Source: Deferribacteres bacterium
Lineage (GTDB): Bacteria; Zhuqueibacterota; Zhuqueibacteria; Zhuqueibacterales; Geothermadaptataceae
Assembly (NCBI GenBank): GCA_020633655.1
Contig: JACKDF010000003.1
Location: forward strand, 248,001 to 312,000
DNA length: 64,000 bases
Reading direction: 5' to 3'
Shown here: piece by piece, positions 38,027 through 46,030 of the stretch
Layout: every line of letters begins with the position of its first letter
How positions within the stretch are numbered: the first letter of the stretch is position 1
Made by a program: the position numbers and the translations under genes
The notes under the pieces: model-generated
What the model saw: only the letters and a program-made list of their open reading frames with translations
The model's database searches: none
Told to the model about the DNA's origin: nothing

Positions 38027-40426
38027 ATGCCAAAACTCATTGTAAAACACAAAGCAGAAGTTATTGAAGAAATAAACATTAAAGCTGCTGTTAATATCTT
38101 TGACATCGGTCGTGATGACCAAAATGATTTAGTCATCAACGATAAACTCGTTTCTGGATCCCATCTGCGAATCGAACGCCAGGGGAACCAATATATTGTC
38201 CGGGATTTGAAAAGTGCCTTCGGCACCTTTTTAAATGGCAATAGAGTCGAGAAAAATGAAAATTTGAGCAGTGGTGATGAAATTCGAATAGGTGATCACA
38301 TTATTGTTTTTGATAATCCATTGGAGCATTTGGATCGGGCCTTTACCAGCTTCAAGCTGGATGATACATCGCTTGAGAACGAGATGAAAGATCCAGTGAT
38401 CGAAACAGAATCTTTGCAAACCCAGCAAGCAGAATTCAATATCGAACAGTTGGAGAAGGACATTGTCTCGACAACCGAAGCACCCCCATCGATTAAAAAA
38501 GAAACCAGCACGATTATGGCTCCTTTCTATTTGCTGGCCATATGGGGTCCCTATTCAGGCAAAAAATTCCAGTTAAAATATGGCGAAACACGTATTGGTC
38601 GCGATAGCAAGTTAAACGACATAATTATTCGTGAAAATAAAAAAGGAGAAGTCGACCCCAGCATTTCACGACGCCATGCAACCATTTCTTACATCGAAAA
38701 TAAATTTCATTTAAATGATAAGCGAAGCAAGACACGAACGTATGTTAACCAAAAATTGATTTCTGAAAATGACGACGTTGTTTTAAATGTCGGAGATGAA
38801 ATCGAGATTGTTAGTGATCAAAAAAGCACAATTTTTCGATTTACCAGCGAAAATGAATGGGATTTTTCCACACCTAAAAAAGCCGGTGTCTGGTGGGTTC
38901 GCAACAAAATGAAATTTATGTCGGTTGCGGCGGGAATAACGATGTTGGCAGGACTTAGTTTGGCTGGTTATGGTTATATGAAACGCGCAATCCTGACCCA
39001 GAAGCCAGATACGCTTATTGTTGAGGCAACCAAATGGAGATCGCTGGAAAATAATACAACTTCAAACAGGATACTGAGTGAATCCGAGGAAATATCCCAA
39101 AATACTTCGACGCACGCACTGGCCGATTTTGATGGTGATGGTTTCGTCGATATTGCAGCATTAAACATCAGCAACAATCCAATTTTACTCGATGGTAAGA
39201 GCAAGCGGGTCATTTGGACAATTTCATCTTTCAAAGCTGATCCTGAGCTTCCAGTTGTTGTTGTAGACATCAACAACAACGATATGCCGGACCTTCTGTA
39301 TGTAAGCAACAACGGCCAAATAATCGCTGTGGATGGAAAACTTGGTGCTGAAATTTGGATGAGTCCCTATTTTAACGGACCTTTCAGCGGACGGCCAATC
39401 GCGAGCGACTTTAACGGTGATGGAGCGATGGATGTCGCCATCGTACAACGAGATGGTCGTCTCCACATTGGACTGAACCAAATCCGTACCTTCAACTGGG
39501 TTGAAGCTGACCTGCAAATCGAAACCTTTGCCCCTCTCTCTGCCGCAGATATTGATCTGGATGGTGATTCGGAGATTCTATGCGGAACGGAACGTGGTTT
39601 GGCTATAATTGTTGATGGCACCAGTGGTTCAGTGCTGGGTGTAATCGATATTAACGATGAATTAAATAAAGCCCGCGGCACCTTCTACGAAGAAAATCAG
39701 ATTCGTTACCCGGTTGGTGTCGCTGATCTCACCGGTGATCACCGCCCTGATCTTGTGATTTCCAGTGTACAGGGAAATATTGTCGCCATTGATGGCGCCT
39801 CGCGCTCCCGTCTATGGGAATCGAGATTGATATCTGATATCACGCTCAATTCTGATTTCCCCTTCCCCTTTTCAATTGCCGATTTGACAGGCAATGGTAA
39901 AGCTGATGTTGTTGTTACAACGGCCAATGGAGAGATTCAAGCATTCATCGGAAGTGGACAAAATCAGCGAGAACAAAAAATCTGGACTGCCCAAGCAGGT
40001 GCTGTAAACCTCGCAAACAATGCATATGCAGATATTAATAAGGACCGAATTACTGACATTATCTTTCGCAATGACACAGGCTCACTTGTCGTAATTAATG
40101 GAACCGATGGCCATGTATTGTGGACAAACACAAATAAGCTCAAAGAGCAAACCGACTCCCCATTTATCGCAGATTTGCAAAGGGACAATTACCTCGACAT
40201 CGTTTTGCTTACGAACACAAACCATGTATTCCAATTCAGAACCAACAGTAAAATTCCTGAAGGTACTGTACTCTGGGGACAACAATTTGGAGGGTATGAA
40301 AATGTCTTGCAATCCGCATTTACACTACCATCCCCAACAAATGCCACGATAATGCTCAGTATTGGTATTTTTCTATTTGTTGCGGCAATAGCCTCAATCA
40401 TTTTTATGAGGAAATCACTCTCTTAA
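38027..40426 (+). CDS. Double-FHA protein fused to membrane-anchored beta-propeller
   Basis: From the ATG at 38027 (GGGAG upstream; a TTG at 38003 is the alternative) the protein has 799 residues. FHA domain 1 (about 20-95) has G28-R29, S45-H46 and N70-G71. FHA domain 2 (about 170-265) has IGRDS near 190, SISRRHATI and TYVNQK. A helix (about 296-316) leads to a large outer domain with eight regularly spaced Asp-rich motifs, DFDGDGFVDI to DLQRDNYLDI, about 46-59 residues apart, as in FG-GAP/VCBS propellers that bind calcium. A second helix (about 773-795) ends the chain. FHA domains read phospho-Thr, so the protein is the reader of the cluster. It lies 30 bases behind the kinase. Confidence 0.9.
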   Translation: MPKLIVKHKAEVIEEINIKAAVNIFDIGRDDQNDLVINDKLVSGSHLRIERQGNQYIVRDLKSAFGTFLNGNRVEKNENLSSGDEIRIGDHIIVFDNPLEHLDRAFTSFKLDDTSLENEMKDPVIETESLQTQQAEFNIEQLEKDIVSTTEAPPSIKKETSTIMAPFYLLAIWGPYSGKKFQLKYGETRIGRDSKLNDIIIRENKKGEVDPSISRRHATISYIENKFHLNDKRSKTRTYVNQKLISENDDVVLNVGDEIEIVSDQKSTIFRFTSENEWDFSTPKKAGVWWVRNKMKFMSVAAGITMLAGLSLAGYGYMKRAILTQKPDTLIVEATKWRSLENNTTSNRILSESEEISQNTSTHALADFDGDGFVDIAALNISNNPILLDGKSKRVIWTISSFKADPELPVVVVDINNNDMPDLLYVSNNGQIIAVDGKLGAEIWMSPYFNGPFSGRPIASDFNGDGAMDVAIVQRDGRLHIGLNQIRTFNWVEADLQIETFAPLSAADIDLDGDSEILCGTERGLAIIVDGTSGSVLGVIDINDELNKARGTFYEENQIRYPVGVADLTGDHRPDLVISSVQGNIVAIDGASRSRLWESRLISDITLNSDFPFPFSIADLTGNGKADVVVTTANGEIQAFIGSGQNQREQKIWTAQAGAVNLANNAYADINKDRITDIIFRNDTGSLVVINGTDGHVLWTNTNKLKEQTDSPFIADLQRDNYLDIVLLTNTNHVFQFRTNSKIPEGTVLWGQQFGGYENVLQSAFTLPSPTNATIMLSIGIFLFVAAIASIIFMRKSLS

Positions 40427-40480
40427 CTACTGAGTATTGTTCATTTTTTCAAAATAACGGAGACTTTTTTACGCTTTTCG

Positions 40481-40530
40481 GACTAGAGTCCAGTACTTTA
40501 CTCTCTGAAAGAAGAAGTAAAGCACTTTTA
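40481..40530 (+). promoter_or_regulatory. Two adjacent hairpins upstream of the PP2C gene
   Basis: Between the FHA gene and the phosphatase, GGACTAGAGTCC (40481-40492) forms a 5-bp stem. Directly after it an 11-bp stem with one mismatch (40493-40503 with 40517-40527) is followed by TTTT. The ribosome site GAGGA lies just downstream. This could be a weak internal terminator or attenuator that lowers phosphatase and downstream TPR expression relative to the kinase, or an RNA processing site. The T-run is short, so the role is a guess. Confidence 0.4.
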
Positions 40531-40543
40531 ATGAGGAATTGGA

Positions 40544-42163
40544 ATGAAAGAAGCTGTTGCTCATGATGTAGTATTTATGGCGGCTGCCACAGATACCGGC
40601 ACTGTGCGCAAAAACAACGAAGATGCTTATTTTTTTTCGAAAAAAGAACAGCTCTTTGTCTTGTGTGATGGCATGGGGGGACATGAATCAGGTGAAGTTG
40701 CAAGTAAGTTAGCTGTTGAAACTGTACAAAACGTCTTCACCCAAAAATCAAATTTCCAGATAGAGGCAGCCTGCGCTGACCTTCCCGAAAATTTGCCGGC
40801 GGAAGCAAAAATTCTCGTTAGCGCAGTACGATACGCTAACCGCAGAATATTGCATCATGCCTTGAATTCCCCCGAAAAACGCGGTATGGGCACAACAATC
40901 GTTGCTGCATATTACAAAGAAGGCATGATCTACACAGTCCATGTCGGTGATAGCAGAATCTACCGCTTGCGTAATGGGAAACTCATACAATTGACCTCAG
41001 ACCATTCCTGGCTGAACGAGCTTCTCGAGGACAAGGAAATAACCGAAAACGATCTTAAACATTTTAATGAAAAAAATGTTCTCACCAGGGCACTTGGGAC
41101 ATATCCCACTGTAAAAATTGATGTTTATACTGAAAATGTTCAAGAAGAAGATCTTTATTTATTCTGCTCTGATGGATTGCATAACGCCTTGAACGATAAC
41201 AATATTCGCCAATTACTGAATTCTTCTGCACACTCTTCCTTGCAAGATGCAGTTACGAGTCTCATTGAGCGTGCAAAAGAGCAAGACGGCTCGGACAATA
41301 TCACCGCAGGATTATTGTATTTTCCAACACTTTTACATCAAAAACCACAATACAGGCAAAGAACAACTGTATCTGATGAATCTGAATCTATTAGCCAGGT
41401 ACTGGATAAAACACTAAAAAGCTCCTATTCCCTGCCTGCTGTTAAGAGCGGAAATATCAAAAAATGGTCCCTGGCTGCAGCAGCTGCAGTACTTCTGACA
41501 ACTGCAGTTATTTTCCCAAATTGGAAAGAAAATCCAGTAAAAAATACCAACGCAGGAATACCGAGCGCCCTTTTTAACGAAAACCTGCACCGTGCAACAA
41601 ATTCAAAAGACCACATCAACACGGCCGATCTGAAAGATGCTGGCAGCGTCGTTCTTGTGCAGATTCGAGATCGAAAATACCTTGATGTATTACGCTCCTT
41701 GGAATACATCAAAATACTTGATGCACCGGATCAATTTAAAAAGGATATACCAATACATGCGGGAACATTCACCTGGGCTATCGCCGATGAATCAGATTAC
41801 ATCTTATATAAAAACAATAATATAAAACTTACTGCGATCGATGATTGGGCATCACATCGAGGCAATACGTCCTCATTCGGTACGAATTCAGGAAATGAAT
41901 CCGGTACAGCGACATATACTAATGTACCGGAAAATCGAGGGCTTATTTATTTAGTTGGCTCTTTTCCTAATACAACATATAAAGATTCGCAAATCTATAT
42001 AAATGATCAAATTGTTGGAAAATTAAGCAACTTTTTAAATGACGGATTTACACTTCGACCAGGGGAATACACCCTGACTATTCGAACAAATGCTGGGAGA
42101 GTTCAGCACATAAAACGCAATATAAATGTTGTCGACGGACAAATTTTGACTGTTGAATTTTAG
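40544..42163 (+). CDS. Membrane-anchored PP2C-type phosphatase with PEGA-like tail
   Basis: The protein has 539 residues. The cytosolic PP2C domain (about 8-260) has RKNNEDAYF (22-30), DGMGGHESGE with D42, MGTTIVAA, VGDSRIYR, SDG with D210 and DGSDN at 248-252, so the metal-binding Asp residues are present and it should be an active Mn/Mg-dependent Ser/Thr phosphatase. A helix (about 307-326) is followed by an outer region ending in a PEGA-like unit (about 470-539, SFPNTTYKDSQIYINDQ... LRPGEYTLTIRT). PP2C proteins usually have no such tail. It reverses the kinase action in the same operon. GAGG lies before the ATG. Confidence 0.92.
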   Translation: MKEAVAHDVVFMAAATDTGTVRKNNEDAYFFSKKEQLFVLCDGMGGHESGEVASKLAVETVQNVFTQKSNFQIEAACADLPENLPAEAKILVSAVRYANRRILHHALNSPEKRGMGTTIVAAYYKEGMIYTVHVGDSRIYRLRNGKLIQLTSDHSWLNELLEDKEITENDLKHFNEKNVLTRALGTYPTVKIDVYTENVQEEDLYLFCSDGLHNALNDNNIRQLLNSSAHSSLQDAVTSLIERAKEQDGSDNITAGLLYFPTLLHQKPQYRQRTTVSDESESISQVLDKTLKSSYSLPAVKSGNIKKWSLAAAAAVLLTTAVIFPNWKENPVKNTNAGIPSALFNENLHRATNSKDHINTADLKDAGSVVLVQIRDRKYLDVLRSLEYIKILDAPDQFKKDIPIHAGTFTWAIADESDYILYKNNNIKLTAIDDWASHRGNTSSFGTNSGNESGTATYTNVPENRGLIYLVGSFPNTTYKDSQIYINDQIVGKLSNFLNDGFTLRPGEYTLTIRTNAGRVQHIKRNINVVDGQILTVEF

Positions 42164-42190
42164 GGAGTTACTGGTGATGATTCATAAACG

Positions 42191-44095
42191 ATGGTTGAGA
42201 GAAGAATGATAAAATCACAACTAAAATGCCCGATGTTATCAATGGCTGTTCTATCATTCATCATGCATCTGTTTATACTGCCATATCAGCAAAATGGAAA
42301 TGTGCATGCATACCCGGCATCGGATGCGAAAAACCTGTACAAACAGGCAATGAAAGAGCCAGATATCTTGAAAAGAATTCAATTATTGCAGGTTGCCGTA
42401 CGTCAGGAACCCGAATATGTTGATGCACTTCGTGAATTAGGTTTTTCATATAAGCAATTATCCAATTTTGCTGAGGCTGAAATACATTTTATGAAAGCTT
42501 ATACTACCGTGGCCCATCAACAAAAGAAGGAAGAAACCATATTTTTTCTTTATGAACTGAGTCAAGTACAAAATGAATTGGGAAAGCTTTCAGAAAGCGA
42601 AGAAACTTTACGAGGCGCTATCGGAATCACCCTGGACGCAAATGAATTGCGCAAACTTTATATAGCATTGGCAGAAAATCTGTTGCAACAGAATAAGTAC
42701 CAAGAGGCAACGGATGCAGCAGCAAAAGCAAATAATGCAATGACGGCAAAAAGCTCCATAGTCGTGAACTTAATGCTAAAAATCGAAGCCGAAGTCAGTA
42801 AGCAAAACAGTTATCAACGTGCTGTCCGAGCTTATGATCTTGGCGATTTTGAACAAGCAAAAGTACTTTTTGATTCGTTATTACAAATTGCTGGAAACAA
42901 TTTTAAAGATGTTGCTTCCCGATTGGAAAAGATCAATAAAGAGCTTTCGAAGAAGCAAAATACACAAATTATAGAAAGTGTTTATCAGAAGGCACTCGAT
43001 CATGAAAAAAACAATAGAATTGAGCAAGCCTTAAAGTATTATCAGAATATCCTTTCCGAAAGCAAGTACAAGGACACAGAACAAAGATACCAACGCTTAC
43101 TCACCTTAAAACAAAAACAAGATGAAGAATCGGACCTGGATCGCCTGTACACACAGGGATTGAAAGCAACTCAGGAACAGAGGTGGATCGACGCATCCAT
43201 TGCCTTTGAAGAAATAGTTGAAATCAATCCAACGTATAAGGATAGCCAGAAAAGAATGCAGCAAATCAACAAGGAAATAAACAAGAATCAATCCGAATCA
43301 GTTCTCGCGCGATACTATGCGGATGGTTTGGCTGCAAAAGCACAAAAAGACTACACAAAAGCACATATAATTTTTATGAAGCTGTGCAACATCGATCCAA
43401 ATTATGAAGACGCACGGGAGTTGTTGCAGGAAGTCGAAAACAAGGTCGCTCAGATGAAACTTGATCGACCGGAGGAAGTAGCGAAGTCAAATCCGGAACT
43501 TGTAAAATTATATAATAATGCTGAGCAGCAAATTAAGTTAAAAAACTGGCACAGAGCAATTGTGGAATTGGAAAAAATCCAGATTATGGAACGCGGCTTT
43601 CTCCAAAGCGATACATTGCTCACCTATTGTAAAATGCAACTCCTGGGTTATACTGGTGAATCGGATAAAAAAAGCGAAGAAGCAGATTCAAGCATGCTTA
43701 TCGGCTTTATCATTGCTTCAATAATCATGGTGCCCATTTTGGGATTCGTGGTCGTTTCTCCTTCGATGAAAGTACGGTATTTGATTTCCAAAAAGAAATA
43801 CGCCGAAGCTGCTCGAATATATGAAAAAATATTACAAAAATACCCAAACCGCATCAGTGTATTGCCTATGCTTGCACAAATCTATCTTCAAGCTGGCCGA
43901 ACGGATGAGCAAGCTATAAAAATATTCAAAATGATAATACAATTGAACTTAAGTCCGGAATACCACCATCAAATCAGTTCTATTTTAACACAGAATTACC
44001 TAACGACCAACCAGACTACTGATGCAGAAGACATCCATCTTCTTGAAGCAGCGTTGGCTGATGAGTACAAAAAGAAGAACCAGGAAAGTTCGTGA
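42191..44095 (+). CDS. Membrane-spanning TPR protein, paralog B
   Basis: The protein has 634 residues. A signal/anchor segment (about 17-38) leads to an outer TPR region with an array of units (ALRELGFSYKQLSNFAEAEIHF, KYQEATDAAAKANNAM, ARYYADGLAAKAQKDYTKAHIIF, and others). A helix (about 500-522, ending PILGFVVVSPS) is followed by a cytosolic tail with KKYAEAARIYEKILQKYP and IYLQAGRTDEQAIKIFKMII. The TM-plus-tail module matches paralogs A and C. The first ATG (42191) has no good ribosome site; an ATG at 42206 with GAGAGAAGA before it is possible. It starts 27 bases after the PP2C stop. Confidence 0.75.
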   Translation: MVERRMIKSQLKCPMLSMAVLSFIMHLFILPYQQNGNVHAYPASDAKNLYKQAMKEPDILKRIQLLQVAVRQEPEYVDALRELGFSYKQLSNFAEAEIHFMKAYTTVAHQQKKEETIFFLYELSQVQNELGKLSESEETLRGAIGITLDANELRKLYIALAENLLQQNKYQEATDAAAKANNAMTAKSSIVVNLMLKIEAEVSKQNSYQRAVRAYDLGDFEQAKVLFDSLLQIAGNNFKDVASRLEKINKELSKKQNTQIIESVYQKALDHEKNNRIEQALKYYQNILSESKYKDTEQRYQRLLTLKQKQDEESDLDRLYTQGLKATQEQRWIDASIAFEEIVEINPTYKDSQKRMQQINKEINKNQSESVLARYYADGLAAKAQKDYTKAHIIFMKLCNIDPNYEDARELLQEVENKVAQMKLDRPEEVAKSNPELVKLYNNAEQQIKLKNWHRAIVELEKIQIMERGFLQSDTLLTYCKMQLLGYTGESDKKSEEADSSMLIGFIIASIIMVPILGFVVVSPSMKVRYLISKKKYAEAARIYEKILQKYPNRISVLPMLAQIYLQAGRTDEQAIKIFKMIIQLNLSPEYHHQISSILTQNYLTTNQTTDAEDIHLLEAALADEYKKKNQESS

Positions 44096-44133
44096 GATCG
44101 ACTACTAACAAATCAGCTCCGGGGAGCACCACC

Positions 44134-46002
44134 ATGAAAACGAAAACCGTATGTGCACTTTCAGTTATACCGGTATTTGTTTATTTTTTTATGTTTTCAA
44201 CACTTGTAGCAGAAATCCCACAAAACAGGGATGCAATTCGATGGTATAACAAAGGCCTGCAAAGTGAGGAATCAACAGAAAAGATCAAGGCATTTCAGGC
44301 CGCAATTCGAATTGATCCAGGATTTGGGCAAGCACATTTTCAACTTGCACTTGTTTATAACGAACAAAGAGATTTTACAAACGCTCAAATTCACCTCGAG
44401 AAAGCATATACGATTGAAGATGGCAATGATGTTGAGAAAGTGCGGTTTAATGCTGCTTTTACCTTGGCAAGGCTATTTAAATCACTAAAAAATTATGAGC
44501 AAGCAGTCACCTACTATCTAAATGCTAAAGAATTAGTACCAAATGAGAAAATTGAAAATACACTCAATTTTGAATTGGCTACCTGCTACTTTCGACTCGA
44601 AAAATTCGATGAATCACTGGAACTTGCAAACGAGGGATTGAAGAAGAATTCAGATAACAAAATTTACTTCCAAAATTTCCTGGTTGCACTTGAAAATGCA
44701 AAAAAAACGGCAAGCGATTATGAGCGTGCAAAAATTGTTATGAAAAACGATAGTTTGCTCGAAGCACGCGTTCTACTTGCAAACATAAGCAAGAACTCGC
44801 CAAACTATAAGGATGTCGACGAGCTTTTGGTTCAGATTGATTCGCTTTTGGAAAAGAAAGAAGCATCTACACTTTTGTCATCCTTATACAATGAAGGCAT
44901 ACGCTACGAAAATGAGAAAAAATTTGAACTGGCTATAGCAACCTACGAGCAAATTCTTAAACAAGACAACAAATTTAAAGATGCTTCATCCCGGCTTACT
45001 GCTTTGGAAAAACAAGTTCAGGAAAAAAGCCGGGAAAGTGAAATCGATAATGCATACAATGAAGGCATTGACGCTTTGGAAGGCAAGGAATGGACCCATG
45101 CAATCATTGCGTTTGAACGTGTTTTAAAAATGGATGCTGGTTTTAAAGACAACGCAAAACGGTTGCAACTGGCAAAAAACAATTTGAATGAACAAAACCA
45201 GTCACTGATTGTTGAACGATTCTACGCCAATGGCAAACAAGCAATATTTGCACGAAATTGGGGCTCGGCTCTGGTTGCCCTGGAAAAAGTTAAAAATATA
45301 GATCCAAATTACAAAGATGTTCAAATTTTGCTTGCGGAAGTTGAGGAACGCATTTCATCCACTTCAATATCTTCGGAAACGCAAACAGTCGATCTCAAAA
45401 CTGCCTCTCTCCTCGATTCACTTTACACCGAAGCCCAGGGATATATCCATGTTGAGGACTGGTTTCAATCAGTATCACTGCTTGAAAAAATTCAAATTAT
45501 CAAACCAGGCTATCGTGATGTGATTGACTTGTTGGCCACAGCGAGAACAAATCTCGCCTTAAGTAATAACGATTTACAAAATTCGATGGCACCACAAAAC
45601 GCTGGTAATTCGAACATTTTTTATGGTGGTATTATTTTATCCCTTGTCTTTCTCCCCCTCGTAGGATTTATAGTTTTTGTTCCTTACGCACGGGCGAAAG
45701 CGTTTACACTGATTGGAAAACATCATTTAGCTGCGAACATCTACGAAAGACTTTTGAAAGATAACCCCGGCAAATTAAAGCTCTATTCACCATTGGCCAA
45801 TGCCTACCTGATCAATGGGCGCCGTGATGACAAGGCGCTGGAATTATTCAGTACCATATTGAAACTGAACCTTAATATTCCCAATAGAAAGCAATTTGAA
45901 AAAATAGTACAGCAAAAGTATCTCGCACGTGGTTCTCGCTCATCTGAAGCGATCCAGGCTTTTAACGATGCTTCCAAATCAAGTCATTCTCATTCACAAT
46001 AG
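44134..46002 (+). CDS. Membrane-spanning TPR protein, paralog C
   Basis: From the ATG at 44134, with GGGGAG seven bases upstream, the protein has 622 residues; the frame stays open back to a GTG at 44092 that overlaps the previous stop, but the ATG fits better. A signal peptide (1-27) leads to outer TPR repeats (LYNEGIRYENEKKFELAIATYEQ, AYNEGIDALEGKEWTHAIIAFER and more). The helix (about 496-518, LVGFIVFVP) and cytosolic TPR tail (KHHLAANIYERLLKDNPG) match paralogs A and B. It lies 38 bases after paralog B, as a probable tandem duplication. Confidence 0.75.
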   Translation: MKTKTVCALSVIPVFVYFFMFSTLVAEIPQNRDAIRWYNKGLQSEESTEKIKAFQAAIRIDPGFGQAHFQLALVYNEQRDFTNAQIHLEKAYTIEDGNDVEKVRFNAAFTLARLFKSLKNYEQAVTYYLNAKELVPNEKIENTLNFELATCYFRLEKFDESLELANEGLKKNSDNKIYFQNFLVALENAKKTASDYERAKIVMKNDSLLEARVLLANISKNSPNYKDVDELLVQIDSLLEKKEASTLLSSLYNEGIRYENEKKFELAIATYEQILKQDNKFKDASSRLTALEKQVQEKSRESEIDNAYNEGIDALEGKEWTHAIIAFERVLKMDAGFKDNAKRLQLAKNNLNEQNQSLIVERFYANGKQAIFARNWGSALVALEKVKNIDPNYKDVQILLAEVEERISSTSISSETQTVDLKTASLLDSLYTEAQGYIHVEDWFQSVSLLEKIQIIKPGYRDVIDLLATARTNLALSNNDLQNSMAPQNAGNSNIFYGGIILSLVFLPLVGFIVFVPYARAKAFTLIGKHHLAANIYERLLKDNPGKLKLYSPLANAYLINGRRDDKALELFSTILKLNLNIPNRKQFEKIVQQKYLARGSRSSEAIQAFNDASKSSHSHSQ

Positions 46003-46030
46003 TCAATAAAACGAGGTCAAGGTCTGTTTT

